Shown piece after piece: positions 17,901 to 24,696 of a stretch of 64,000 nt of DNA. The notes under the pieces were generated by a model, which was not told where the DNA came from, ran no database searches, and was given only the letters and a program-made list of their open reading frames with translations. The DNA is from CAG-103 sp905215475 (lineage in GTDB: Bacteria; Bacillota; Clostridia; Oscillospirales; Oscillospiraceae): the NCBI GenBank assembly GCA_905215475.1, contig CAJMPW010000001.1, positions 62,001 to 126,000 of the forward strand. The letters run 5' to 3'. Numbering within the stretch: the first letter of the stretch is position 1; each line of letters starts with the position of its first letter. Made by a program: the position numbers and the translations under genes.

Positions 17901-18341
17901 CTGCCCGTCGCGCAGCGGCTCGGAGCAGCCGGGGATGACCGGCACGCCGCACTCCATGGCGATCTGCTTGGCCGAGAGCTTGTCACCCATTTTGCCGAGC
18001 ACGTCGCTCGGAGGCCCGATGAATGTGATGCCGGCCGCTTCACAGGCGCGGGCAAAGTCCGCATTTTCGGACAGGAAGCCGTAGCCCGGGTGGATGGCGT
18101 CGACGCCGCGGCGCTTGGCCAGATCGATGATCTCGGGAATGTCGAGATACGCACCCAGAGGGCTCTTGTTCTCGCCGACGAGATACGCCTCGTCGGCGCG
18201 GGTGCGGAACATGCTCAGTTCGTCTTCCTTGGAGTACATGGCCACGGTGTGGATACCGAGGTCATAGCACGCGCGGAAGATACGCACCGCGATTTCGCCG
18301 CGGTTGGCGGCAAGGACCTTGTTGAAAACTCTTTCTGACAC
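14910..18341 (-). CDS. pyc: Pyruvate carboxylase
   Basis: A single-chain pyruvate carboxylase of 1143 residues making oxaloacetate from pyruvate, bicarbonate and ATP. Order of domains: biotin carboxylase (KVLAANRGEIAVRIFRA at the start, KAAAGGGGRGMR glycine loop, EMNPRIQVEHTVTE), carboxyltransferase (TTMRDAHQSLLSTR, LRGSNLVGY, IKDMSGLLKP, HLHTHNTT metal ligands) and the biotin carrier with EAMKMET, biotinyl Lys near residue 1109. The GTG at 18341 is the start because AAAGGAG precedes it by 8 bp. It is a stand-alone unit with its own promoter and terminator. Confidence 0.97.
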   Translation of the reverse strand: MSERVFNKVLAANRGEIAVRIFRACYDLGIHTVAMYSKEDELSMFRTRADEAYLVGENKSPLGAYLDIPEIIDLAKRRGVDAIHPGYGFLSENADFARACEAAGITFIGPPSDVLGKMGDKLSAKQIAMECGVPVIPGCSEPLRDGQEALEKAISFGFPVILKAAAGGGGRGMRLCEMPEDVIPAFELVKSEARKAFGNDDIFIEKYLVQPKHIEVQVLADQYGNVRHLGERDCSLQRRYQKVVEFAPAWSVPESIREQLHADAVKIAEAVGYVNAGTVEFLVDRDGNHYFIEMNPRIQVEHTVTEMVTSIDLVRAQILIAEGQPISHPEIGLGDQNNLKVNGYAIQCRVTTEDPANNFAPDNGKIEAYRSGGGFGVRLDGGNVGTGSVISPYYDSLLVKVTSWDCTFPAVCRKATRAINEEHVRGVKTNIPFVTNILTHPTFVAGKCHTKFIDETPELFEFTESRDRATRVLKYIANIQVNNPDAERHQYDTPRFPKAQREVTKQDGLKLLLDTDGPEAVKEWVLGQKKLLITDTTMRDAHQSLLSTRLRTRDMVKGADGTADILSDCFSLEMWGGATFDTAYRFLHESPWERLEMLREKIPNIPFQMLLRGSNLVGYASYPDNLVRAFIAESAREGIDVFRVFDSLNWMPNMETAMDEVLRQGKFLEGTVCYTGDILDPARDRYTLQYYVDFAKELERRGAHMLAIKDMSGLLKPYAAKKLVSTLKQEIGIPIHLHTHNTTDNQIATYLMAAEAGVDVVDTAIGPLANLTSQPSMNALVESLRGQERDTGFEPQRLQELADYWADVRLRYESFDKGLKVPVTDIYRYEIPGGQYTNLQPQVESLGLGHRFAEVKEMYRTVNLMLGDIIKVTPSSKMVGDLAIFMVQNDLTPENIVEKGEHLAFPDSVVSYFKGMMGQPPCGFPKDLQRVVLKGEKAITGRPGDLLPPVDWDQLRSEIRKFYPNYEEPRSLISFAMYPKVYEEYIRHRKEYGYIMRMGSHVFFNGMAVGEMNKINIEDGKTLMIKYIGLGDRNDDGTRNVQFELNGMRREVSVPDPTATDSAKTVVMADPNDKSQAGASIPGMVSKVNIKPGDQVKVNDVLAVIEAMKMETSVVARMDGTIDEVFVKGGQSVKAGELLLTIK

Positions 18342-18427
18342 GGTCGTGTCTCCTTTCTGACTGCGGCGGACCGCAGAGATGGGCGGCAGCGGCGCAAAGC
18401 ACACATCGCCGCGATGCCAATGCTGGA

Positions 18428-18456
18428 ATTATATCATATATCAGTAACAATAGAAA
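18428..18456 (-). promoter_or_regulatory. Promoter of pyc
   Basis: A perfect minus-strand TATAAT (18428-18433) with a weak TTTCTA 17 bp upstream in a strongly AT-rich stretch. An ATATCAGTAAC element lies between the boxes (18438-18448) and recurs in the perR operator. Confidence 0.5.
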
Positions 18457-18524
18457 TAAAATTTTTGATTTTCGACGAGTTTAAAATCTAACAAATGCGC
18501 GTGTGCGTAATTTACACGCAATTC

Positions 18525-18553
18525 TTTTCTCGGCGCGCGGAATGTGATACAAT
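18525..18553 (+). promoter_or_regulatory. Promoter of the thiN operon
   Basis: TTTTCT and TACAAT with a 17-bp spacer, ending 27 bp before thiN. A GCGTGT / ACACGC inverted repeat sits just upstream (18499-18519). Confidence 0.5.
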
Positions 18554-18580
18554 AACGGGCGAAAATTCAGGAAAGCTGGA

Positions 18581-19243
18581 ATGAATTTGGAAAATACTTG
18601 TTATATCGTCGGCGCGGCCAGCCTTGAGGGCGTGCGCCTGAGCCCGTGCGCGGGCGACTATATCATCGCGGCCGACGGCGGCTACCGCTCGCTGCGTGCG
18701 CGCGGCATCGAGCCGGACTTCGTCATGGGCGACTTTGATTCGCTCGGCTACCGGCCGGAGCACCCGAATGTGGAGACGCACCCGGTCATGAAGGACGACA
18801 CCGACCTCGGTCTCGCCGTGCGCTGGGCGCTTGCGCATGGCTACCGGCGGCTCGTGATGGCGGGCGCGCTCGGCGGACGCATCGACCAGACGATCGCAAG
18901 CTTTCAGACGCTGCGCGGTCTCACGGACGCGGGCGCGCAGGGCTGGCTCATCGGCTGCGGCTGGGTGGTCACGGCGGTGCAAAACGGCACGCTGACCTTC
19001 CCCGCCGGCATGGAGGGTACGGTCTCGGTATTCAGCAGCGGCGACGCTGCGCGCGGCGTCACGCTGCGCGGCCTGCTCTATGAGGTCACGGATGCGGAGC
19101 TTACCTGCGCCATGCCGCTCGGTGTGAGCAACTCCTTCACGGATGCGCGCGCCGAGGTGCGCGTCACGGACGGCACGGTCTTTGTCCTCTGGCAGGGCGA
19201 CGCGCTGCCGGACGGGCTGGAGGTGCGCCATGGAGCGGATTGA
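18581..19243 (+). CDS. thiN: Thiamine pyrophosphokinase
   Basis: A 220-residue thiamine diphosphokinase that transfers pyrophosphate from ATP to thiamine. It shows DYIIAADGGYRSLRARGIEPDFVMGDFDS with the metal-binding D51 and D53, DDTDLGLAVRWAL, and GALGGRIDQTIA, all diagnostic; the C-terminal thiamine-binding sandwich ends with the GVSNSF motif. The gene is promoter-proximal and overlaps the PHP-domain gene by 14 bp. Confidence 0.93.
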   Translation: MNLENTCYIVGAASLEGVRLSPCAGDYIIAADGGYRSLRARGIEPDFVMGDFDSLGYRPEHPNVETHPVMKDDTDLGLAVRWALAHGYRRLVMAGALGGRIDQTIASFQTLRGLTDAGAQGWLIGCGWVVTAVQNGTLTFPAGMEGTVSVFSSGDAARGVTLRGLLYEVTDAELTCAMPLGVSNSFTDARAEVRVTDGTVFVLWQGDALPDGLEVRHGAD

Positions 19244-20087
19244 TCTGCACGTGCACACGCTCGCGTCCGACGGCTCGGACGCGCCGGAGACCGTCGTGCG
19301 CAAGGCGGCGGCAGCCGGGCTGCGCGCCGTGGCGATCACGGATCATGACAGCTTTTCAGGGCTTCCGGCCGCGCTTGCGGCAGGAAAGACGCACGGAGTC
19401 GAGGTCGTCCCGGGTGTGGAGCTGTCCACCGTGTGGGGCGGTGAGGAGGTGCACCTGCTCGGCTATTACATGGACACGGACAACGCCGCGCTGCGCGCAC
19501 TCATGACCCGCGCCACCGACGAGCGCAATGCCCGCAACGAGACCATGGTGCAGCGCCTGCACGACGCGGGCTATCCCATCACGATGGCGGAGCTGCGCGC
19601 GGCGTTTCCGGGGCAGACGGTGCTCGGCCGGCCGCACATCGCGGCGCTGCTCGTGCAGCGCGGCTGCATCCCCACGGTGTCCGACGGGATGCGCGGTCTG
19701 CTCGGCCGGGGCAAGCGCTTTTATGTTCCGCGCTACAACATCCCGCTCGAGGATTCCGTGCACGCGCTGCGCGCGGCGGGCGGCGTGCCGGTCGTGGCGC
19801 ATCTGTTCAAGTACCGCTTTGACGACGCGCAGCGCACCGCCCTGCTCGCCGCGGCGGCGGATGCCGGGGCGCTCGGGCTCGAGGTGCGCTACACGACCTA
19901 TACACCCGAACAGACGGCGGCGGCGCAGGCGCTGGCCGGGCACTTCGGGCTCGTGCCGACCGGCGGGTCGGACTATCACGGTCTGCGCAAGCCGGACATC
20001 GCCCTCGGCACGGGACGCGGCGAGCTGTGCGTGCCGTATGCCTATCTCGCGGGCGTCAAGGCGCTCGCCGCGCCCGGCCGCGTGTGA
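19230..20087 (+). CDS. PHP-domain phosphoesterase (YciV/RNase AM-like)
   Basis: A 285-residue PHP-domain hydrolase with a trinuclear metal site. Metal ligands are visible in RIDLHVHTLASDGSD, AITDHDSFSG, PGVELSTVW and GSDYHG. The family includes 3',5'-nucleotide bisphosphate phosphatases and 5'-3' exoribonucleases of the YciV type; the fit is good along the full length. The ATG at 19230 lies inside the end of thiN (14-bp overlap), so the two are cotranslated. Confidence 0.85.
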   Translation: MERIDLHVHTLASDGSDAPETVVRKAAAAGLRAVAITDHDSFSGLPAALAAGKTHGVEVVPGVELSTVWGGEEVHLLGYYMDTDNAALRALMTRATDERNARNETMVQRLHDAGYPITMAELRAAFPGQTVLGRPHIAALLVQRGCIPTVSDGMRGLLGRGKRFYVPRYNIPLEDSVHALRAAGGVPVVAHLFKYRFDDAQRTALLAAAADAGALGLEVRYTTYTPEQTAAAQALAGHFGLVPTGGSDYHGLRKPDIALGTGRGELCVPYAYLAGVKALAAPGRV

Positions 20088-20134
20088 GCGCCGGGCAACC
20101 TTTCACCTGATTTTGATTCCATGGAGGCGATCGA

Positions 20135-21733
20135 ATGAAGACCTGTCTGCGCCCCTATGAGGGCACACAGCCGTACATCTTCGTCAGCTACGCGCACAAG
20201 AACGACGCGGCCGTGCTCGAGATCATCGGCACGCTGCAATCGCGCGGCTTTCGCGTCTGGTATGACGAGGGCATCGAGGCCGGCAGCGAGTGGCCGGAGA
20301 GCATCGCGTCGCACCTCGAGCGCGCGCAGCTCGTGCTGGCGTTTTTGTCTCCGGCGTATCTGCGCTCGGACAACTGCCGCAAGGAGATGCACTATGCCCT
20401 GACGAAGAAAAAGCCGGTCATCAACGTCTACCTCGAGCAGACGGAGCTGTCGCCGGGCATGGAGATGCAGATCGGAAACCTCTTTGCGCTCATGAAGTAT
20501 ACTTACCCGAGCGAGGCATATTTCTACGACAAGCTCTTCTCGGCCGAGCTGCTCGATGCCAACAAATTCGCGGGCGAAGCGCCGGAGCTGCCGCCCGAAG
20601 CACCCGCCGAGCCGCCGCGGGCGAAAAAGAAGAGAGAGAAAAAGTCCCGTGCCGAGACTCCGCACCGGGAAAGATCCGCCAAAGTGCCGAAGCCGGAGCG
20701 CGCGAAGAAAAAGCGCGGCATCGCGGCGGCGATCATCGCGGTCGTGCTCGCCGGCTGTCTGATCGCGGCGGGCATCGTCGGTCACTTCACGGGGCTGACC
20801 TATCGCTTCACGGCCAGGACCGTCACCGTGCAGACGCTGCCGGACGACACGGTGGCCGCGTTTCAGAGCCCCCTGCTTGAGCAGGCTGCGCGCGACTACG
20901 CCGGAAAGCCCGAGGGCGAGCTCACGGTCGCCGATCTCAAGGGGCTCACGGCGCTGTATGTCTGCGGCGACCGATTCTGGTTTTCCGCCCCGCAGCAGGG
21001 CGTGGATACGGCGGCTGCCGGTGTCGAGACGGCGGAGGTCATCGATCCGTCCGGTCAGACCGTCACCGTGCAGCGCGGGGCGATCCGCGACCTGTCCGAC
21101 CTTGCGTATTTTCCGAGTCTGCGCGAGCTCGCGCTCGAATTTCAGTCGCTGACCACGCTCGAGAGCCTGCCCGCCTGCGGCGTGGAGGTGTTCGATATCC
21201 GCGCCAACCGGCTCACGAGTCTGGCGGGCATCGAGCAGCTGCCGAAGCTCACGGCACTGCTGGCCGACGGCAACGCCGTCACGGAGCTGACGGGGCTCGG
21301 CCGCTGCCTGAACGTGCGCACGCTGCACCTCAACGGCGCGAACGTGTCGGATCTGTCCGAGCTGCGCGCGCTGACAAAGCTGCAGGACATCACGCTCTCG
21401 CACTGCACGTGCCGCGAGCTGCTGATCCCGCTGCACAAATCCTCGCTCACGCGCGTCACGCTCGTGGACTGCGACCTGCGGGGTGATTTCTTCCACAGCT
21501 TTGACCGCGAGCGGGCGATCACGTCGCTCACGCTCATCCGCTGCGAGCTCGACAGCACGTCCGGTCTGGACGATTTCACCGGGCTCACGGAGCTGACGCT
21601 GCGCGGCGTTTCCGGCGCGGTTGACTGGTCGGCGCTCAGCGCTCTGCCGCTGCAAACGGTCACGACCGACGCCATGCAGGCCGACGCCATCCGCGCCTCC
21701 GGCACGACGGCCATCGTCACGGTCACAGACTGA
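20135..21733 (+). CDS. TIR domain - transmembrane - leucine-rich repeat protein
   Basis: A 532-residue single-pass membrane protein. Residues 12-140 are a TIR domain: YIFVSYAHKND strand A and loop, FRVWYDEGIEAGSEW, LVLAFLSPAYLRSDNCRKEM with E84 in the position of the catalytic glutamate of NADase TIRs, and KKPVINVYL. A Pro/Lys/Arg-rich linker (150-194) leads to one membrane helix (195-217). The outside part contains roughly eight leucine-rich repeats from about residue 290 to 530, such as LPKLTALLADGNAV and LNVRTLHLNGANV. No signal peptide is present, so the TIR lies inside and the LRRs outside. It follows the PHP gene by 47 bp with GGAGG at the start. Function is unknown; signalling or defence is possible. 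Confidence 0.88.
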   Translation: MKTCLRPYEGTQPYIFVSYAHKNDAAVLEIIGTLQSRGFRVWYDEGIEAGSEWPESIASHLERAQLVLAFLSPAYLRSDNCRKEMHYALTKKKPVINVYLEQTELSPGMEMQIGNLFALMKYTYPSEAYFYDKLFSAELLDANKFAGEAPELPPEAPAEPPRAKKKREKKSRAETPHRERSAKVPKPERAKKKRGIAAAIIAVVLAGCLIAAGIVGHFTGLTYRFTARTVTVQTLPDDTVAAFQSPLLEQAARDYAGKPEGELTVADLKGLTALYVCGDRFWFSAPQQGVDTAAAGVETAEVIDPSGQTVTVQRGAIRDLSDLAYFPSLRELALEFQSLTTLESLPACGVEVFDIRANRLTSLAGIEQLPKLTALLADGNAVTELTGLGRCLNVRTLHLNGANVSDLSELRALTKLQDITLSHCTCRELLIPLHKSSLTRVTLVDCDLRGDFFHSFDRERAITSLTLIRCELDSTSGLDDFTGLTELTLRGVSGAVDWSALSALPLQTVTTDAMQADAIRASGTTAIVTVTD

Positions 21734-21759
21734 GCGCCGCTTTCCCCGCGCAAAACGGA

Positions 21760-21799
21760 AAACACCCCTGCCGGAACGGACAAACCGGCAGGGGTGTTT
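21760..21799 (+). terminator. Intrinsic terminator after the TIR-LRR gene
   Basis: A 15-bp stem AAACACCCCTGCCGG / CCGGCAGGGGTGTTT with a 10-nt loop. The T run is short (GTTTCC), so termination may be incomplete. Confidence 0.6.
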
Positions 21800-21810
21800 C
21801 CATAGGAGAA

Positions 21811-21933
21811 ATGGAGTTGGAAAAAGGAATTATCATGTTGCTTGGAGAGAATTTGCGTGGTTGCCAGCGTACTGCAAATTTCGTGTGCGGTCACGAAATT
21901 CGCGCTTGCTATCTGACAGTGCCCATTATATAA
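21811..21933 (+). CDS. Possible 40-residue Cys-containing peptide upstream of lysR
   Basis: An ATG at 21811 preceded by AGGAGAA opens a 40-codon frame ending at TAA within the lysR -10 box. An internal ATG at codon 9 (21835) has a better spaced AAGGA. The product begins MELEKGIIMLLGEN and carries three cysteines (18, 26, 33) but no recognisable domain. The 3' third overlaps an inverted repeat and the lysR promoter, which would also conserve sequence, so it may be chance. I report it because it has ribosome binding sites and fills an otherwise empty gap. Confidence 0.25.
   Translation: MELEKGIIMLLGENLRGCQRTANFVCGHEIRACYLTVPII
21877..21900. promoter_or_regulatory. Inverted repeat, probable LysR operator
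   Basis: AATTTCGTG and CACGAAATT are perfect inverted repeats separated by 6 bp, ending 5 bp before the lysR -35 box. Position and symmetry fit an autoregulatory LysR site. Confidence 0.5.
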
Positions 21934-21934
21934 T
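21906..21934 (+). promoter_or_regulatory. Promoter of the LysR gene at 22003
   Basis: TTGCTA (21906-21911) and TATAAT (21929-21934), spacer 17 bp, 69 bp before the start codon. Confidence 0.75.
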
Positions 21935-22002
21935 GCCGGTATAGATAAGTAAAGCAAATAATTCTGATAGTTAAATTAGCGTTTCTTATTTGTGAGGTGC
22001 TT

Positions 22003-22875
22003 ATGAACCGATATATCGCCTTTTTGAAGGTTTTTGAGCGCAACAGCTTTTCCGATGCTGCGCGTGATCTCGGCTACACGCAGTCGGCCGTGAGCCAGAT
22101 GATCAAGTCGCTGGAGGAGGAGCTGGGCGTGACGCTGCTGGTGCGTTCGCGCTCGGGCGTGTCGCTCACCTATGAGGGACGCCACCTGCTGCCGTACATC
22201 CGCGACACGGTCAACGCCTACCGGATGCTTCAGTCGCAGGCGGCGGGCTTCAGCGGTCTGGAGCAGGGCACGATCCGCCTCGGCACGTTTACGAGCGTGT
22301 CGAGCTATCTGCTGCCGCCGGCCATGGAGCGCTTTCGCCGCCTGCACAGCGGCATCCGCTTCGAGCTCTATCAGGGGCTGTATTACGAGATCGAGGACTG
22401 GGTGCGTGAGGGCGTGGTCGACTTCGGCTTCACGGATATGCTGCGCACGATCCCGTTTCCGTGCGAGCCGATCTATCAGGACACCATGCTCGCCGTGCTG
22501 CCCGAGGGGCATCCGCTGGGCGAGAACATCTTCATTCAGGTCGATGAGCTCGCGGCAGAGCCCTTCATCCTCCTCGAGGAAGGGCGCGGCGGCGGCTGCA
22601 TCCGCGACCTGCTCACGCGCCACCCGCAGATCAATGTCCAGTACCGCGTGGCTGATGACTACACAATCCTGAACATGGTTGAAAATAACCTCGGCGTGTC
22701 CATCCTGCCGGAGGCGGTGCTGCGCCGCGGCGGCCGGCGCGTCATCGCGCGCCGCCTCTCGCCGGAGCTGCAGCGCACAGTCGGCGTCGTCTATAAGCAA
22801 AAGACCGGTCTGTCCACCGCCGGGCAGATGTTCCTCAGCGAGCTCAAGGCGTCCATCCCAACGGCGCGCGGCTGA
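22003..22875 (+). CDS. LysR-family transcriptional regulator
   Basis: A 290-residue LysR regulator. The N-terminal winged helix is complete (FLKVFERNSFSDAARDLGYTQSAVSQMIKSLEEELGVTLLVR), followed by a type 2 periplasmic-binding-protein-like effector domain. The start is ATG 22003 with GAGGTG 5 bp upstream; a GTG two codons earlier is not needed. It precedes a DUF554 membrane protein gene by 130 bp on the same strand, a possible target. The effector is unknown. A perfect inverted repeat near its promoter suggests autoregulation. Confidence 0.9.
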   Translation: MNRYIAFLKVFERNSFSDAARDLGYTQSAVSQMIKSLEEELGVTLLVRSRSGVSLTYEGRHLLPYIRDTVNAYRMLQSQAAGFSGLEQGTIRLGTFTSVSSYLLPPAMERFRRLHSGIRFELYQGLYYEIEDWVREGVVDFGFTDMLRTIPFPCEPIYQDTMLAVLPEGHPLGENIFIQVDELAAEPFILLEEGRGGGCIRDLLTRHPQINVQYRVADDYTILNMVENNLGVSILPEAVLRRGGRRVIARRLSPELQRTVGVVYKQKTGLSTAGQMFLSELKASIPTARG

Positions 22876-22962
22876 TTTTTTTACGCGCGTGTGTTTACAC
22901 GGCCGCCTGGTTGTGCTATCTTAAACGTTGCATTTTGGATCAAACCGTGTCCGGTGATGATA

Positions 22963-22978
22963 CCTTATTTAAATAAGG
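22963..22978. repeat. 16-bp AT-rich palindrome upstream of the DUF554 gene
   Basis: CCTTATTTAAATAAGG is a perfect palindrome 27 bp before the DUF554 start. A related palindrome, CTATTTATAAATAG (23735-23748), lies just after that gene. Confidence 0.5.
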
Positions 22979-23005
22979 CGGCGCGGCGGAAAGGGGCGGA
23001 CGGAT

Positions 23006-23728
23006 ATGAGTCTGACGGGCGCTGTTGTCAACGCGCTGGCCATTGCGGGCGGCGGGGCAATCGGCCTGCTGTTTCGGCGGGGCATCCCCGAGCGCGTGAG
23101 CAAAACGGTCATGATCGGTCTCGGGCTGTGCGTGCTGTATATCGGCATTTCGGGTGCGAGTGCGTGCCGGAGCATTCTGATCGTCATCGTGTCCATGACG
23201 CTCGGCGCGGCGGTCGGTGCGCTGCTGAACATCGACGGCTCGATCCACCGCCTCGGCAACTGGGTCGAGGCGCACGTTCACCGGCATGAGGGCGGCCCGT
23301 CGCTGGCCGAGGGGTTCGTCACGGCGAGCCTCCTGTGCTGCATCGGCGCGATGGCGGTCAACGGCTCGCTCGACGCCGGCATCCGCGGCGACAACAGCAT
23401 CCTGTTCACCAAGTCGATGATTGACCTTGTCTTCTGCGCCATGATGGCCACGACGCTCGGCGCGGGCGTGATGCTTGCGGGTGCGGCGGTGCTCATGGTC
23501 GAGGGGACGCTCACGCTGCTGGCCGGGGCGATCGCGCCGCTGCTCTCGGAGGCGGCGGTCGCGGACCTCACGTGCGCGGGATCCCTGCTCGTGGCGGCCA
23601 TCGGTCTCAACCAGACCGGCGCTGCGAAGATCAAGGTGGCGGACTATCTGCCGGCGCTGCTGTTCGTGCCGGTCATCCGCTGGCTCGTGGGGCTGCCGGT
23701 CTGGCAGCAGCTTGCCGCGCTGTTTTGA
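23006..23728 (+). CDS. DUF554 family membrane protein
   Basis: A 240-residue polytopic membrane protein of the DUF554 (YdfK-like) family. It has six or seven hydrophobic segments and the family patterns GAVVNALAIAGGGAIGLLF, MTLGAAVGALLNIDGSI and ASLLCCIGAMAVNGSLDAGIRGDNSILFTKSMID. Function is unknown; a transporter-like role is often suggested. The start follows an AAGGGGCGG ribosome binding site. It is framed by two AT-rich palindromes and lies downstream of a LysR gene. Confidence 0.88.
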   Translation: MSLTGAVVNALAIAGGGAIGLLFRRGIPERVSKTVMIGLGLCVLYIGISGASACRSILIVIVSMTLGAAVGALLNIDGSIHRLGNWVEAHVHRHEGGPSLAEGFVTASLLCCIGAMAVNGSLDAGIRGDNSILFTKSMIDLVFCAMMATTLGAGVMLAGAAVLMVEGTLTLLAGAIAPLLSEAAVADLTCAGSLLVAAIGLNQTGAAKIKVADYLPALLFVPVIRWLVGLPVWQQLAALF

Positions 23729-23734
23729 GGGATA

Positions 23735-23748
23735 CTATTTATAAATAG
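23735..23748. repeat. 14-bp AT-rich palindrome downstream of the DUF554 gene
   Basis: CTATTTATAAATAG is perfectly symmetric and resembles the palindrome on the other side of the gene at 22963. Confidence 0.4.
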
Positions 23749-23824
23749 GAAAGCGGCGCTTGCGGCAGCTTCCTGATTTGTATATTTTGGCGTTGTGTGT
23801 GGGAGAAAAACTGCACGGGAAGGC

Positions 23825-23853
23825 TTGTTTTTCCCGCGCGATTGTGTTAAAAT
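23825..23853 (+). promoter_or_regulatory. Promoter of the YgjV-family gene
   Basis: TTGTTT and TAAAAT with a 17-bp spacer, 33 bp before the start codon. Confidence 0.65.
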
Positions 23854-23885
23854 CCACTTTCCTGCAGGAAGAAAGGGTGTGGCAC

Positions 23886-24401
23886 ATGGATTTCTGGCTC
23901 AACCAGGCGCTGGGTCTGCTCGGCAGTCTGATCGTGTTTATCTCGGTGCAATTCAATAACCGCCGTGTCATCCTCGCGGCGCAGGCGACTGCCTGCCTGA
24001 TGTGGATCGTGCACTATGGGCTGCTCGGCGCGATGACCGCCGCGACCATCAACATTCTGTCGTTCGCGCGCAGCGTCGTGTTTTACTTCAACGACCGCAA
24101 GTGGGCCAAGAGCCGCGCGTGGCTGTGGGCGTTTCTGGTGCTGTACGTCGTCAACACCGTCCTCACATGGGACGGACCGAGGAGTCTGCTGCCCGGCATC
24201 GCCATGAGCATGACGACCATCGCGCTCTGGACGCGCGATATGCGCCGCACGCGCCTGCTCTATCTGACCAATTCGCCGTTCTGGTTCACGTATGACATCC
24301 TTGCGCGCTCGTATTCGTGCATGGTCATCGAGGCCATCGCCTTCGTGTCCTACGTCGTTGCTGTGTGGCGGTTTGACATCAAAAAGCAGCCGCAGGCATG
24401 A
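23886..24401 (+). CDS. YgjV-family inner membrane protein
   Basis: A 171-residue membrane protein with five hydrophobic helices. The patterns LGLLGSLIVFISVQFNNRRVIL, YGLLGAMTAATINILSFARSVVFYF and TNSPFWFTYDILARSYSCMVIEAI match the Imp-YgjV family, whose function is unknown. The ATG at 23886 fits the promoter placed 33 bp upstream; the longer reading frame would start before the promoter. It is followed by a structured intergenic repeat. Confidence 0.8.
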   Translation: MDFWLNQALGLLGSLIVFISVQFNNRRVILAAQATACLMWIVHYGLLGAMTAATINILSFARSVVFYFNDRKWAKSRAWLWAFLVLYVVNTVLTWDGPRSLLPGIAMSMTTIALWTRDMRRTRLLYLTNSPFWFTYDILARSYSCMVIEAIAFVSYVVAVWRFDIKKQPQA

Positions 24402-24634
24402 TCGCGCGTGCCAAAAAGCGTTTTGGCACGCGCTCAAACGAGACCCACTGCGTTGGGCTCTCGTTTGAAGGGACTGCGGCTCGCTGCATCGCACGAGCTG
24501 TGCACCGTCGGCGCACAACTCGCACGTTTGCGAGCCGAAATGTATTTTCTCCGCCGTACACGCCGCCGGAGAAAATGATTGGAATTTTTTGCGTCTGCGG
24601 ACGCAAACTCTGCGAGGCTTTTTAACGGCCTGCA
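24402..24634 (+). repeat. Structured intergenic repeat, copy A
   Basis: The whole gap is a series of hairpins: GCGCGTGCCAAAA / TTTTGGCACGCGC (24404-24433); TCAAACGAGA / TCTCGTTTGA (24434-24468); a long arm closed by GGCTCGC / GCGAGCC (24478-24536); TTTTCTCCG / CGGAGAAAA (24545-24575); and GCGTC-TGCG-GACGC (24591-24604). The last 110 bp are clearly homologous to 50922-51034, where paired stem bases change together (GGCTGCA / TGCAGCC; GCGCC / GGCGC). Both copies sit between convergent genes and run into a terminator. It carries no plausible protein gene. Whether it acts as RNA or as DNA is unknown. Confidence 0.7.
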
Positions 24635-24676
24635 AAAGCTCCCCGCCGTAAGGCGGGGAGCTTTCCTGTTTTTTCA
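24635..24676. terminator. Bidirectional terminator between YgjV gene and dehydratase operon
   Basis: A 13-bp stem AAAGCTCCCCGCC / GGCGGGGAGCTTT with loop GTAA, followed by CCTGTTTTTT on the plus strand and by TTTTG on the minus strand. Confidence 0.75.
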
Positions 24677-24696
24677 GGTTCTCGATGGATTTGTGT

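Noticed and set aside
13830..18338. A very long plus-strand open frame (about 1500 codons) opposite pyc and the CmpB-type gene.
   Set aside because: High-GC antisense frames are expected here; its sequence is His/Asp/Ala/Val/Leu-rich low-information protein and it is fully explained by the real minus-strand genes with motifs and ribosome binding sites.
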